Made by a program: the position numbers and the translations under genes. The notes under the pieces were generated by a model. It had not been told where the DNA came from, ran no database searches, and saw nothing but the letters and a program-made list of their open reading frames with translations. From the NCBI RefSeq assembly GCF_036373705.1, contig NC_089851.1:60113350-60177349 (forward strand): 64,000 nucleotides of DNA. Direction: 5' to 3'. This document shows positions 45,215 through 55,965 of this stretch, one piece after another. This DNA comes from Amia ocellicauda. Its lineage: Eukaryota > Chordata > Actinopteri > Amiiformes > Amiidae. How positions within the stretch are numbered: position 1 is the stretch's first letter; each line of letters begins with the position of its first letter.

Positions 45215-45850
45215 GTGACCAATGATCCCGCTTCCCCAACACCTACAGCAGCCAGGAAGAAACAACTGAACTGTACTGCACTAGCTACTCCCTCTACTTG
45301 TTTATTGGCCAGGGCAGTGACACTATTCTGTCTAGCACAGTGTAGAAATTGGGTTTGGTCATGATAGGGATAGTATTTCCAAAAGAACTGTGCAGAACTT
45401 TTTGGACAGCTGTAAAAGCAGATTCACCAGGATGTGTCTCTTTATACAGCATTCTCTTGAGCACATTGGGGAGGGACGCCACTGTTTTTTCAACATCAGC
45501 AACTAGCGATTTCACATTAGAATTACCAGTATCATACAAATCACCAAACTTGTGAGCTATTAGAGTGAGGATGACATCTTCAAACATAGATTCCTCAAAC
45601 ATACGTAAACGTAATTCCAGGGGCCCCGGGGTTTCTTTCTCTGAAAAAATATAGGAATTAATATAATGTCTTATTGCACAGAAAAGCAGAGCAGACACAA
45701 ACAGTATTTTATTTATGTTTGTAAAACACTTGATAAGCCTTGTTTTTTATAACCTTCTCAACTATTTGCATTACTTTCTCATCCACACTTTCTAACAAGT
45801 CACTAAACCGTCTTGAAGGTAGAGTGCATGTTTCAGAGAAAAGCACACAG
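45215..45850 (-). pseudogene. Polinton accessory gene, 3' part (unknown helical protein)
   Basis: Exons 2 (end) and 3 of the gene also seen at 5220-6539. Exon 3 (frame 45698-45294) reads LELRLRMFEESMFEDVILTL, then FGDLYDTGNSNVKSL and FTAVQKVLHSSFGN. A small deletion near 45325 shifts the frame before the hydrophobic C-terminus. The exon 2 end (PSRRFSDLLESVDEKVMQIV) lies at 45836-45750. The acidic first exon and most of exon 2 are absent upstream of 45840, replaced by unrelated sequence. The gene is transcribed towards the left TIR. Function unknown; see the other copy for weak Bcl-2-like motifs. Confidence 0.6.
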
Positions 45851-46153
45851 TAAGACAGCCCGCTACTGTAAAAAGAGGTAAGCAGACAAATAGCACAGTT
45901 AACCCCACTCCGAGTGTGCATAAAGAGATAGACAGGTCAGGTGAACAAATACCCTGTACAGGCATTCAGACCTCTGATGATTCTAGGGCCCTGTTGTTTA
46001 GTAAAATATGTCACATTTGTTGGCAACTGGTAGAAGATTTACACACAGCTCACAGAAAAATACATGTTTTGACAAATGTGGTAAAACAAAAAGGGTATAA
46101 CATCGAGTTTGCTGAATCGTCACACTGTGAGTGAAAACCGCAATTAACAAATA

Positions 46154-46315
46154 ATGAAACAAGTAAGACACAAAGACACTCGGTCTGCACGTATCACGGC
46201 AGTACTGATAAAGAATATTAATGTAGCCAAAAGAATGCTGCGTAGGCTTAAATCTAGAATGGATGTGTCACAATTAGCAGGATCACAGACACCATTACAG
46301 CACAGTGGCGGTTGA
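46154..46315 (+). CDS. Small basic frame before polymerase B
   Basis: 53 codons starting MKQVRHKDTRSARITAVLIK, rich in Arg and Lys with a helical pattern. It ends at a TGA just before the acidic lead of the polymerase. It may be a small protein of the element or the broken start of the polymerase gene. I do not recognise it. Confidence 0.3.
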   Translation: MKQVRHKDTRSARITAVLIKNINVAKRMLRRLKSRMDVSQLAGSQTPLQHSGG

Positions 46316-49300
46316 TGACCACCCAGCAAACTTGGAAATTCAGGAATATATTGATTTGATTGTGTCTGATGAATTAGCATTAGAAGCTGATAATAATAAC
46401 CAACCAGACTTGGAAATTCAGGAATATATAGATTTGCACGTGTCTGATGGGTAAGCATTAGAAGCGAATAATAATGATAATCAGATTGGGGGTGGTGATG
46501 TAGCAATGTTAGAGGTGAATAATGAAAATGCTGAACAAATGGTTGAGGGTGGTGATGGCGGAGACCCGCCTCGGGTGTTTTTGGAGCGTATTCGTCACTA
46601 TGACCGGGAACTTAACAGGTTCCGGGGAATGGAGTTTTATGAAGAATTCAGGTTTGTGAATCTGGATCTGGTAGAATCGTACTGGTGCTGTGCAAGGGCT
46701 GTTAAATGAAATATCACACAATGTGGGTCCTAATGATTTTGTACAGCTTAGACTGAGCTCGAGGTCATTAAATAATGCTTTCTGTTAGAGGAGGCAACAT
46801 TTGGGGGAGCTGGATGAAACAGATTTCCTAGAGAGCATAGCTAATTTACTGCAAAGTCACACCGAAATCCTAATATGCAAGGTGGGGTACGGAGACGTAT
46901 AAAAGGTATTTTGTTTTGCAAGATAATAGACAAGAAAAGGGCATGCCTCACTGATTTCAAAAACCAAGGTAACAATTTATGTTTTGCCGCCAGTGTGTAC
47001 CGCCTGTGGAAAGGGAAAGAATGCACAGATGTTTGTTTTACTTCACAAACAGCATTACTACGGGGTTTTAAACATCAGAACATTTATAGGTGTTAACTAT
47101 TTCTGTGATTATTGCCACGCAGTATATGGGCATAAAAATAGTCACACGTGTCGGAATTTGTGCAGAGCGTGTTTAGACCCCCACTGTTTTGAGGTTAAAG
47201 AGACCATCACCAGATGCGATGTATGTAAAATATTCTGTAGAGGTGGTGTCTGTCTCAGGAGACACAAGGCTAAAGCTGCCACCAAAGAGATTCAGTGTGT
47301 TCAACACTTTTACTGTACAGAGTGCCGGACTTTTCTCCCAATAATGCACACTTGCGAAGAAAAGCTCTTTCCGCGCTGTAAAAGTGTTATCCAGACACCT
47401 GACAATCATGTATGCTACATGAGCGTAATAAACATCCCCAAACAATCGGAAAAATACATTTTCTTTGATTTTGAATGCATGCAAGAAACAGGACACACAT
47501 CCCAAATTATGTTTATGCCTCACACATAAACAACAAACGCACATGGGAGTTTTATGGGGATTCTTGCTTATCTGACTTTGTGAAATGTTTCATTGACACG
47601 TGTTTTAAAAACTACACTTTTATTTCACACAATGGTAAAGGCTATGATAACTACTTGGTCATTAGAGAGCTCATACGTGAAAAGGTTGCTACACACTTCA
47701 TCACACAAGGAGGTAAAATTATGTGCATGACAGTGACCGCTCTGAACATCAGGTTCATTGATTCATTACATTTCTTGCCTCTGAAACTGAGCAATATGCC
47801 AAAAGCAATGGGGTTTGAGGGTGAGAAAGGCCATTTCCCACACTTCTTTAACACGGTCGCAAACCAAAATTATGTAGGACCCTTACCCGCTGAACAATTT
47901 TACGGGGTAGACTACATGATGGGTGCTGATAAAACACAGTTTCAGGAATGGTACGATGAGCACAAACTCGATGAATTGAAGCGGTATTGTAGACAGGACG
48001 TGGACATACTGAGACAAGCTTGTACTACATTTAGAAACGAGATATTAAGTATGACAGAGCAGATACATCTGAAGTGTCCGTCTGACCCTGATTCAGACCT
48101 GATTAAAGTCAGTCTTGACCCGTTTCAGTACATCACATTAGCCTCTGTGTGTATGACCATGTACCGATACATGTTTCTCAGACCGCAGACCATAGCATTA
48201 GTCCCGCACGACAATTATCACAACCAGAAAAAGCGGTTCTCGACCCCCGCTATTCAGTGGCTCATGTATACTGAACACACAGACAACATCAGTATACAAC
48301 AGGCACTAAAGCTGGGTGGTGAGCATAAATTTGGCCCGTACTATCTAGATGGTTTTGCAGTAATAAACGGTGTGTACACTGCTTTTGAGTACCATGGATG
48401 TTTTTTTCATGGTTACGATACCTGTTATAGCGAAAATGACGTTAACAGTGTGACAAAAACAACATTCGGCTGGCTATATCAAAAGACAATGTATAAAACC
48501 GAATTCTTAAAATTACAAGGGTTTGATGTTAAAGTGATGTGGGAACACAAATGGAAGACAATGCTGAATGAAGACCAGGATGTTAGGGCATTTATTTCCG
48601 AATCACAGTTACCAGCGCCTTTAGACCCCAGGGAGTCTCTATTCGGTGGGTGGACGAATGCAGTGACCCTGTATTATCAACCAAAACCTGGCTAGGAACT
48701 CCGTTACTATGATTTCACCAGTCTGTACCCGTTTGTAAATAAAACCAAATTGTACCCCGTTGGTCACCCGGATATAATATGCGAGGGCTTTGAAGATTTA
48801 CAAAATTACTTTGGGCTCGCAAAAGTCAAAGTTTACCCTCCTAGAAGGTTGTTTTTCCCTGTGCTACCGACCAGAGTTGGTAAAAAACTGTTCTTTACAC
48901 TCTGTCGGACGTGCGCTGACACCCAGCAGGGCTCCCCCTGAACAAACAGCGACGAGCAGAGAGCGCTTACCGGTGTCTGGTGCACGCCAGAGCTGCTGTC
49001 TGCTGTAGATAAGGGTTACAGAATAGCAGAAATATACGAGATCTGGCACTTTAAGCACTTGACCAACACGTTGTTTAGTGAATATATTAAAACGCATTTA
49101 AAAGGCAAACAAGAAGCTTCAGGCTACCCCCAGTGGTGCAAAAATGACACAGACCGTGAACACTACATCAGAGAGTATCATGACAGAGAGGGGGTACACT
49201 TGGACCATTACAACATTACTAAGAATCCGGCCAAAAGACAGATTTCAAAACTGTTTATGAATTCTTTATGGGGAAAATTTGGACAACGACCAGATTTACA

Positions 49301-49926
49301 AAACACCAGTATTGTGAGAGACCCCAACGAATTATTTAAATACGTGTTTGCCCCATACCACGAGGTCTCGTCTTGTGATTTTATTGACGATGACGATGAT
49401 TTTATGTGCCTGTGTCACATGGAAACGGGGAAAAGATCACTACACACAGCTTTCAAATGTAAATATTTGTATTGCCAGTTTCACCACCGCCTATGCTAGG
49501 TTAGAACTGTACTCTCTTCTGGATTCATTACAAGGTCGTTGTTTGTATTATGACACTGATTCAATCATTTATGTAAGCAGGCCAGGACAGTGGGACCCCA
49601 AGTTAGGAGATTATCTGGGTCAATTGACAAGTGAGCTGCCTCCGGATCAGCACATTACAGAGTTTGTTGCAACAGGACCTAAATCCTATGGATATAAGCT
49701 CTCAGGAGGGAAAGCCTGTATCAAGGTAAAGGGTATCACATTAAACGTGGCTAATAGTGAGAACATTAATGTCGATAGCCTAAAAGATTTGATACTTGAC
49801 TGTGCGGATAAGTAGGCTGGTGCAAATGGTGAAATAAAAGACATTGCACTGCGGCAACCGGGGATAGTACGTGTTAAACGTGACTGGCACTTTGAGATGA
49901 GAACACTGCAAAAGACCGAGAGATAA
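46314..49926 (+). pseudogene. Polinton DNA polymerase B (protein-primed type)
   Basis: Replicates the element. From the N-terminus: an acidic lead with an internal tandem duplication, VFLERIRHYDRELNRFRGME, a cysteine-rich part (about 46984-47400), exonuclease motif I FFDFECMQETG (47460), motif II FISHNGKGYDNYLV (47620), motif III LKRYCRQDVDILRQ (47980), polymerase motif A YYDFTSLYPF (48700), motif B KRQISKLFMNSLWGKFG (49230) and motif C YYDTDSIIYV (49550). All catalytic acidic residues remain visible. Lesions include stops at 46452, 46786, 48693, 48939 and 49813 and frameshifts near 46690, 46880, 47005, 47490 and 49480. The C-terminal end appears deleted at about 49925, where an unrelated reading begins. 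Start codon uncertain. Confidence 0.9.
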
Positions 49927-50131
49927 ATTACAGATTACAACGTTAGCTCGACAGATGTATCCAGGCAAATCTCAATATTTTTTGGAAGCTTTTGAAGATG
50001 CCACCAAGAAGTATTTCGGATACTTATTTGTCGATGTCATGTCAAAGACCCCTGATGAATACCGTTTAAGGACGGGTCTTTTCCTCCCTGACATCCCGGT
50101 GGTTTATGTGTTTAAAAAACAAAGAAAGTAA
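49927..50131 (+). pseudogene. Probable C-terminal stub of the packaging ATPase
   Basis: The frame reads LARQMYPGKSQYFLEAFEDA, then GYLFVDVMSKTPDEYRLRTG, and ends with KKQRK and a stop at 50131. If ATG 49955 is used it is 58 codons. The pattern resembles the last part of the FtsK/HerA-like (A32-type) genome-packaging ATPase that Polintons usually encode. No Walker A or B motif exists anywhere in the element. I infer a deletion that removed the polymerase end and most of the ATPase, joining the two. It could instead be a short gene of its own. Confidence 0.5.
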
Positions 50132-50188
50132 AAGCCGCTGGTTTTCCAGCGTTGAGCACATTTGCTGTCTGTGACTCTGGCTGTCAGT

Positions 50189-50510
50189 ATGTCACTGCGT
50201 ATGAAGAGAAAACTGGCTCTCCTGCAGCTGCTGGTTAAAGCCAAGCCGCAACAAGGCCATTCTGTGCGCCGCTGGAAGCGACCTGGTACAGGCCGTGTCA
50301 GAAATCGCTCTAAATACACTGAAAGGAAACATCCGCTTGAGCGCTAAACAATTTCAGAAACTCAAGAAAAGTGGCCACATTATAAAAACACTTAGTAAAA
50401 AGACAGTGTCTGTTAAGAGAAAGAGAAATCTATTGAATCAGTCTGGGGGGTTTATCGGTAATTTGCTAAGTATTGCCATTCCCGTCATTACCGGCTTACT
50501 GACCAGATGA
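50189..50510 (+). pseudogene. Basic core-like protein (adenovirus pX-like), frameshifted
   Basis: Starts MSLRMKRKLALLQLLVKAKP, shifts frame near 50250, then continues DLVQAVSEIALNTLKGNIRL, KKLKKSGH-like basic text and SGGFIGNLLSIAIPVITGLL, a hydrophobic glycine-containing tail, ending at 50510. Such small basic proteins in Polintons and adintoviruses are compared with adenovirus core protein X and probably bind DNA in the particle. Its stop overlaps the next start (ATGA at 50507). Confidence 0.7.
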
Positions 50511-51250
50511 AAATGCAATTCACTGAGAAAATGTATCTAGTACCTCAGAAACAGATGGGCCAAATTAAAGAGGACTTTCCAGTTGAACACGACATCAGAA
50601 AAATAGCCACATATAAATTGGATGGTGAAATGAAAGATATTCTGCAAAGCTCTCAATTGGGTGAATATGACAAAGCGCTGCAGAGGTACTTGGCCCTGAC
50701 GCGGCAGGCAGAATCTGAAAAAGCCACTTTGACTTTGCAGATGCCTGACACCGATACCCCGGCCGAAAAACCGCACACAGAGCCTGTTTTCGATTATATT
50801 TTAGACGCTATCCCACAAAGGCAAAATAAAAATGCCGAAATGGTGTCCAACAATTCTATAGCTAGCTGGAATGAGAATGGGGAATTTGTGTACAAGGGGG
50901 GCCCTGTTCGTGGGTCTCATGTGATTGATCTGGTTAGGGCTGTCACACAGCCGCACACGCTGGCCACAGGAAGAGCCCCCAAAGGCTGGGGCAGTTTTAT
51001 GATGGCGATGGCGGAGATTAACATCCCCGGTTCGGTACTGTCTAACAGAATAAACAGGGAGGTGTTGGAGAAACTGAAAACAACACCTACTAGAGACAGT
51101 TCTATGTCTATACAGAGAAATCCTATTTCTCCTGAACCAGACTTTGATATTCCGATGGAGGGGGCGGCTGCCCCACCCGAAACACCACAAAGAGACCAGC
51201 CAGCTAAAAAGCATCGGCTGTTTGGGAAATTACCATGGCTGTCTCTGTAA
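50507..51250 (+). CDS. Conserved Polinton late protein, function unknown
   Basis: An intact 247-codon frame, the only long protein gene of the element without an obvious lesion. It starts MKMQFTEKMYLVPQKQMGQI, has a helical part (SSQLGEYDKALQRYLALTRQ), a central KGGPVRGSHVIDLVRAVTQ block and PKGWGSFMMAMAEINIPG, and a proline-rich, then basic C-terminus (AKKHRLFGKLPWLSL). I recognise it as a protein common in fish Polintons but know of no assigned role. Its position after the core-like protein and before the protease suggests a particle or assembly role. The 4-base overlap with the upstream gene supports the start. Confidence 0.7.
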   Translation: MKMQFTEKMYLVPQKQMGQIKEDFPVEHDIRKIATYKLDGEMKDILQSSQLGEYDKALQRYLALTRQAESEKATLTLQMPDTDTPAEKPHTEPVFDYILDAIPQRQNKNAEMVSNNSIASWNENGEFVYKGGPVRGSHVIDLVRAVTQPHTLATGRAPKGWGSFMMAMAEINIPGSVLSNRINREVLEKLKTTPTRDSSMSIQRNPISPEPDFDIPMEGAAAPPETPQRDQPAKKHRLFGKLPWLSL

Positions 51251-51383
51251 AGCGGGTCCTCATGGTTTTATTTTTTGTATTATTATTTTGGTTGTTGTTT
51301 GTTTATATATAGGCTATAGAAATACATACATTGATGTTATCTGTAAAATGTTAAATCCTTGTGTGATTCTGATAATAAAAAAT

Positions 51384-51439
<56 letters not shown>

Positions 51440-51760
51440 GTGTTTGTATGTCAAAGAACATTATCAGTGGTGTTTCACTGTTTTAGTTTATTTGGTTTTT
51501 GTGTGTGCTGAATAAAAAATGTAACGCGTGATAAACAATGGTGTTTGTATGTATGGATTTATTAACTACATATAAACATAATTCATGTGTATATAATATT
51601 TTATTATCAGGTTAGCAGGCGTTACATATATGAGAATGCCACGTCATTAAGCTTAAACGCACACACACAAACATACACACAAGCATTATTCTATCATTCT
51701 ATAGTGTCTATAGTGTTATTCATACACTGTTCTAACATTGTTTATTTCTGTTCATGACTG
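51251..51760. other. Convergent intergenic gap with (TTA)n
   Basis: It separates the plus- and minus-strand gene blocks. A (TTA)n microsatellite lies at 51386-51439, and AATAAA signals at 51375 and 51510 could end the plus-strand transcripts. I see no gene. Confidence 0.7.
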
Positions 51761-51762
51761 AT

Positions 51763-52322
51763 TTAGCAATTATGACAGATCCTAAAATCATGCATTCGGT
51801 TACACATCTGACAATTCTCATTTACATGAAGCTTAAACAGATACATAGGTCTCGTTCTCCTGTTATAACTTTTCACAAACTGCATTACCATGTTGTCATT
51901 ACTAATTAAATCTTCAGAATACAAATCCAATATCTGATTATAAGCTAGCCCCTTACAACGCTGTTGTAAAAAATACACACAGTGGTTTCCACATGTTGTG
52001 GATAAAGCATCCTGCAACTGTCTGGAGTTAACACTGTTAACACTGAGTTTGTGTTTAAAAAACGCATGATTGATTTAGGGAAAAAAGGAGCATTGGGGGG
52101 GAATCCGTAAGAATCAAAGAATTCGGCCTTCCCATCTCCTCCTAGATAGATAGCAAGCCAGTGCTCCCCGGGTCGGTCATGCGGATGTGTGTTGATGACG
52201 AAACAGGCCGGCCTGTGGACTCCTGACCGTTTGGGGAGCTCGTCAGATGGAAACACACCCAGAAAATAGTCTGTTGTGTAACTATCCTTAGTCATGATGG
52301 CCCCAATCTGTTGCGTATTCAT
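51763..52322 (-). pseudogene. Adenain-like cysteine protease (maturation protease)
   Basis: Processes capsid proteins in Polintons and adenoviruses. The start at 52322 gives MNTQQIGAIMTKDSYTTDYF. The catalytic His is in GEHWLAIYL, the acidic residue in FFDSYGFPP, and after a frameshift near 52020 the nucleophile region reads STTCGNHCVYFLQQRCKG. The tail ends in a Cys/His-rich NENCQMCNRMHDFRICHNC. Length about 185 residues, usual for the family. All three catalytic positions are present, but the shift would prevent a full product. Confidence 0.88.
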
Positions 52323-52383
52323 GACCAGAGTATTGAAAGCCACAAGGCAATCGTTTTTCAACTGTAGTCGTAAAGGACTTATC

Positions 52384-53602
52384 TTAATAATGATTAATGT
52401 TAATTTCAACAATGTTGTCAAAAACAGCATACACTATCATGTTCACGGTGGTTGGTAATGGCTGGGCAAAACTAATTTCTGCTCTCAGGTTCCCTGTTTT
52501 TATGAGCGAATAGTGCCCAGTGCACTCTTGATCCGGGCTGAGGTTAAATGCAAACAGTGTGTAACCTCTGGCAAACTCCTTACGGTCCACTACCAGAGGC
52601 TTGTCTTTGAGGTGCTTTCCGGCTGTTTCCACCAGGTTAAAGTTATCATTTGCGAAATCCGGTTGTAGCGGTTTAGTAGGGATCTGCTCCCCATCTACTT
52701 ACAGGGCCAGGAAATTAATATCACAATGTTTAAAGTAGAAGGGGTTTATCCACAAAACCAATTGCTATTATTTTAGGCAATTGTCCCAGAAACACATTTT
52801 CCTGGTTGCAGACCCTGCTTCCTCTGGCCAGACTGAACACTTTCATATGAACCCGATCTACAGGGTATTTTGCATTAGCCACCTGCAGCACATCGGCATG
52901 ACCCAGCCTGACAGCGGGGGCCACCCGGACCCTCTTCACAAACACAGCTGCTGAGAGAACCGACAGTTTGAAATCCTCAGCGTTGCTCATGAGACAGAAC
53001 GCTTCTCTGTTACGGGTGAGTTGAATTTTTATATCAACGCCGTTCAGCATTAATTTGTCTTGAAAAAACATGTCTGCATGAATACAACCCAACAATTCTA
53101 GTTTTCGGCTTCCTGCTGTATAGGCCGCTCTATTTCTGAACCCCAGGTTTGTCCCGTTCAGTGCGGTTACTTCATGCTGGCCGGCTGTGTCCTTGACAAA
53201 AAGGCCTGCTGAGTACTGTGTGTTCAAAGTGCTTTCACTGTAGTTGTATTCACTGTATTATAGCCCTGTATGGATAACAGTTGTTGCTCTGGCTAATAAG
53301 TCTGTCACAGATTGTGATGTCGACCTGGCTGAAAAGGGAGGCCACGGGGTAATTTACCAGGCCCACCCGATCATCCTGGGCCAGATCAGTGCCATCATGC
53401 TTAGTAATTTTACAAGTCAGGTAGATGATCGTGTTGTTCAGATCTAGATAGTCTTCTCCGTTTTCAGTGATGTAGAATTCCAGTGGGGCATTGTCAGAGA
53501 GCGCTGTGAGGGGGGGCACCTCCACATAGAAACTCTTCTCAATGCTGGTCTGTGTGGGCACCAGCTGAAAAAGGTCCAGGAACTGCAGTGAACGAAAGCC
53601 AT
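52384..53602 (-). pseudogene. Major capsid protein (double jelly-roll)
   Basis: Forms the hexon-like shell units. Fragments in order: QTSIEKSFYVEVPPLTALSD, GEDYLDLNNTIIYLTCKITK, SLFSQVDITICDRLIS (53561-53250), then QYSAGLFVKDTAGQHEVTAL, RKLELLGCIHADMFFQDKLM, VRLGHADVLQVANAKYPVDR (53227-52730), and YTLFAFNLSPDQECTGHYSL and NMIVYAVFDNIVEININ (52632-52384). Total about 400 residues, a usual length. Breaks lie near 53240 and 52715. It sits between the basic minor protein and the protease, the normal late block order for this element. Confidence 0.9.
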
Positions 53603-53604
53603 GT

Positions 53605-54017
53605 TTAAAATATATCCCCGCGATGTTGTTGCCTGGAGCTCCTCTTCTTACCAGCCCCGTTTCTCTTATGATTGTGTTTCTTCTGTATAGTCCTTTTAAC
53701 AGGGGCCGGCGGTCCTGTGAGCCCCAGTGGTGTCGTTCTTTTCCTTTTAATGCCTCTCCTGACCTTTCGGAGCATGAATTCTACTGGCCACCGCACTTGT
53801 AACCTGCCCGACCACATCTTTAGCTATGTTTCTGGCAGCCAATTTGACGTGTGGTTTGACAATTTCTAATCCGTGTCTCAGAAAAGGCATAGCTACCAGC
53901 TACCCCCGCACCGTATTGTACTGGCATCCCGGCGAAACCGGGGAGGCCGTTACCCGCCTGATACTTGTAGTAGTTCCTATACATGTGCGGGTCTCCATAG
54001 TTTTTAACAATCACCAT
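53605..54017 (-). pseudogene. Basic minor particle protein (possibly pVI-like)
   Basis: Starts MVIVKNYGDPHMYRNYYKYQ, continues GLPGFAGMPVQYGAGVAG, then after a frameshift near 53905 an amphipathic-looking LEIVKPHVKLAARNIAKDVV, and after a second shift a very basic tail (RRGIKRKRTTPLGL, KRTIQKKHNHKRNG). It begins 4 bases after the penton-like gene stop and ends just before the capsid gene start. A glycine-rich start, amphipathic helix and basic tail recall adenovirus protein VI, but this is only by layout. Confidence 0.6.
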
Positions 54018-54020
54018 GAT

Positions 54021-54762
54021 TTAAAAGTGGTTGTATCTAACAGGTTGGAAATGCAACTTCACTATCACCTTGCCGTATGCGAATGTCACATGTCCGTTCT
54101 AGTCAGTCTTTATTTCAGTGCTGATGGTGTCGAATTGATCCATGCTCAGGGGGACATAGTGGGGCTTATCATATAACAGCGTAACAAACTTGCCTTCTTC
54201 CCCTTTTTTAGGTACACAGCGCAGAAGCGGGGCATACATGTCACCCACTAGTTGGTGTTCAATTATATCGGTATAAACATACATGTGGTTAAAACCCGCT
54301 GTAATATCCGCAGGCTGGGGCGAATTCCCCCCCCCCCTTCTCGGGAATGAACCCCAAGACATGTGCTAGCTGGCCCGTGGTAAAAAACAATAAAGTCGAA
54401 TCCCTGAAAAGCCTCACGCTTCTAATATAGTTGTATTGAAAGTATACCTTGGGCAATGTGGGGACGGCCTTGACAGCATTATTCATGGCTGTTAACAATA
54501 CATCAATGTTTTTATAGTAGCCTTGTGATATTTCATAATACCAGTTTGTATCGGTTGTCTCAGAATGCAATTCAAAGCTCTGTTTCCTGTCAAACGTATT
54601 GATGGTCATGGGGTAGTGCATCTCCACCATCCCTACCTCCCATTTACCTGGTAGATCGATGGATTTGGCTAGATGGTCAGTGAAGTTGGAGCTCTTGTTG
54701 TTAGGAAATAGTGTCTCCGAGGCATTACTGGTAAAAGTCAGGTAAAATCCATTTTCACTCAT
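54021..54762 (-). pseudogene. Penton-like minor capsid protein
   Basis: Starts MSENGFYLTFTSNASETLFP, then NNKSSNFTDHLAKSIDLPGK, WEVGMVEMHYPMTINTF, and LFFTTGQLAHVLGFIPEKGG. A run of C near 54330 shifts the frame, which resumes with ITAGFNHMYVYTDIIEHQLV, DMYAPLLRCVPKKGEEGKF and KPHYVPLSMDQFDTISTEIK. An in-frame TAG follows, and the end reads VTFAYGKVIVKLHFQP. Single jelly-roll penton proteins of this type form the vertices in Polintons. About 245 residues when whole. Confidence 0.8.
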
Positions 54763-54765
54763 TTT

Positions 54766-55851
54766 TTATCCTCTCACAACCCCCGGGGCTATGTCTTTCA
54801 CCTCTGAAGCTTTGATCCAACTATTAAATTTAACTCCCCAACTCAGCCATTTGACTAAAACTTGTTTACCCCGGCCACGGCCTCTGGAGTCTAAAATTTT
54901 CTGTATTCGATAGACTCTGTCACCATTTGGGTTTATCTTTTGTAACTCTTCGGTGTAAAACTGACCTTTTATGTCGTCACCAGCATAATCTTTTAGTTTG
55001 TAAATAGGCCTTAATCCAGGCACACATTCTTTAACTATGAATATTTCATCTGTGAATGTTTGCTCATACCCCTTTTCAAATTTCCCTTTTATTCTCGACA
55101 CCCTCACATGATCACCTTCTTTAAACTTAAATTTTGAAGGTTTGCTTTTTACAAATGACCCATACACAGTCCTCCACACCCTCAGGGCATTGTCATGGGT
55201 GACATCTACTGGTCGTTCCTTGACAGTTCTATGGAATGTGTGATTGTAACTGTGAAACAGCTCTAAAGTACTTCCACATTTTCGATTTTATAGTCCTATT
55301 GAATCTCTCTACCACACTGGCTTTCACTTTACTATTTGTCACAAAATGTACAATTTGGTATTGCTTGAGAAGACTTTGAAAACCATGGTTGAGGAATTCT
55401 TTCCCCTGATCTGTCTGCAGTTTCTTTGGAACGCGCCCTTGGGTGAATATTCTTTTAAAGGCGGCACACACTTGCTGACCCGTTTTGTTTTTTAATGGTA
55501 CTGCCCAGGCGTATTTGGACAACACATCTATACAGGTTAGAATGTATTTCATACCGTTGTTGAACTTTGAGAACTGACCCATTTCCACCACTGCCATTGC
55601 CAGTCAATGTCTTGTACCAGTGTCAAGTTCCTCTTAAACCTCACCCGCGCTGGTCTGTGCACTGTGTATGTATATTGATCCGATAACCATTGTGAAACAT
55701 GTTCTCTTTTTATACGGTCACCCTTTGCTCTGGCTCTTCTCAGCAGTGTATCGAGTCCTCCAAAACGACCGGCTTCTTTAGGCGTATAATAGATCTCTTT
55801 TAATCTCTCTTCATGGTTCATTTTCTCGTGATTAATGAATACACCCTTCAA
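54766..55851 (-). pseudogene. Polinton integrase (RVE type) with chromodomain
   Basis: Inserts the element. The N-terminus reads NHEERLKEIYYTPKEAGRFG, a helical DNA-binding part. The core has ILTCIDVLSKYAWAVPLKNK, LQTDQGKEFLNHGFQ (second catalytic Asp) and SKVKASVVERFNRTIKSKMW (catalytic Glu). The first catalytic Asp is not visible: the expected place reads MAVVEMGQFS beside a frameshift at about 55590. After a second shift near 55230 comes FKEGDHVRVSRIKGKFEKGY and a chromodomain, VYRIQKILDSRGRGRGKQ then WLSWGVKFNSW. It is the last gene before the right TIR. About 360 residues. Confidence 0.9.
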
Positions 55852-55877
55852 CTTAGTAACTTATACCAAATAGTAAC

Positions 55878-55960
55878 ACCCAGGTGGCTGAGTGGTTAAG
55901 GCATTGGACTTAAGATCTAATAGATGTATGTCTGTGTGGGTTGGAATTCCACTCTGGGTA
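55878..55960 (+). tRNA. tRNA-Leu (UAA) inside the Polinton
   Basis: 83 bases, the usual length. Acceptor ACCCAGG/TCTGGGT pairs fully (one G-U). A box TGGCTGAGTGG is good. Anticodon stem TTGGA/TCTAA surrounds CTTAAGA, anticodon UAA. The long variable arm is present. The T stem GTGGG/TCCAC pairs, but the T loop reads TTGGAAT, losing the invariant C of the B box. A T6 run follows 5 bases later. It lies between the divergent integrase start (55851) and the right TIR, so it is part of the element. Confidence 0.85.
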
Positions 55961-55965
55961 AGTAC

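Noticed and set aside
51386..51515. A Leu-rich frame of 123 codons across the (TTA)n run
   Set aside because: The leucine run comes only from the microsatellite; the gap between converging genes has no other coding sign.
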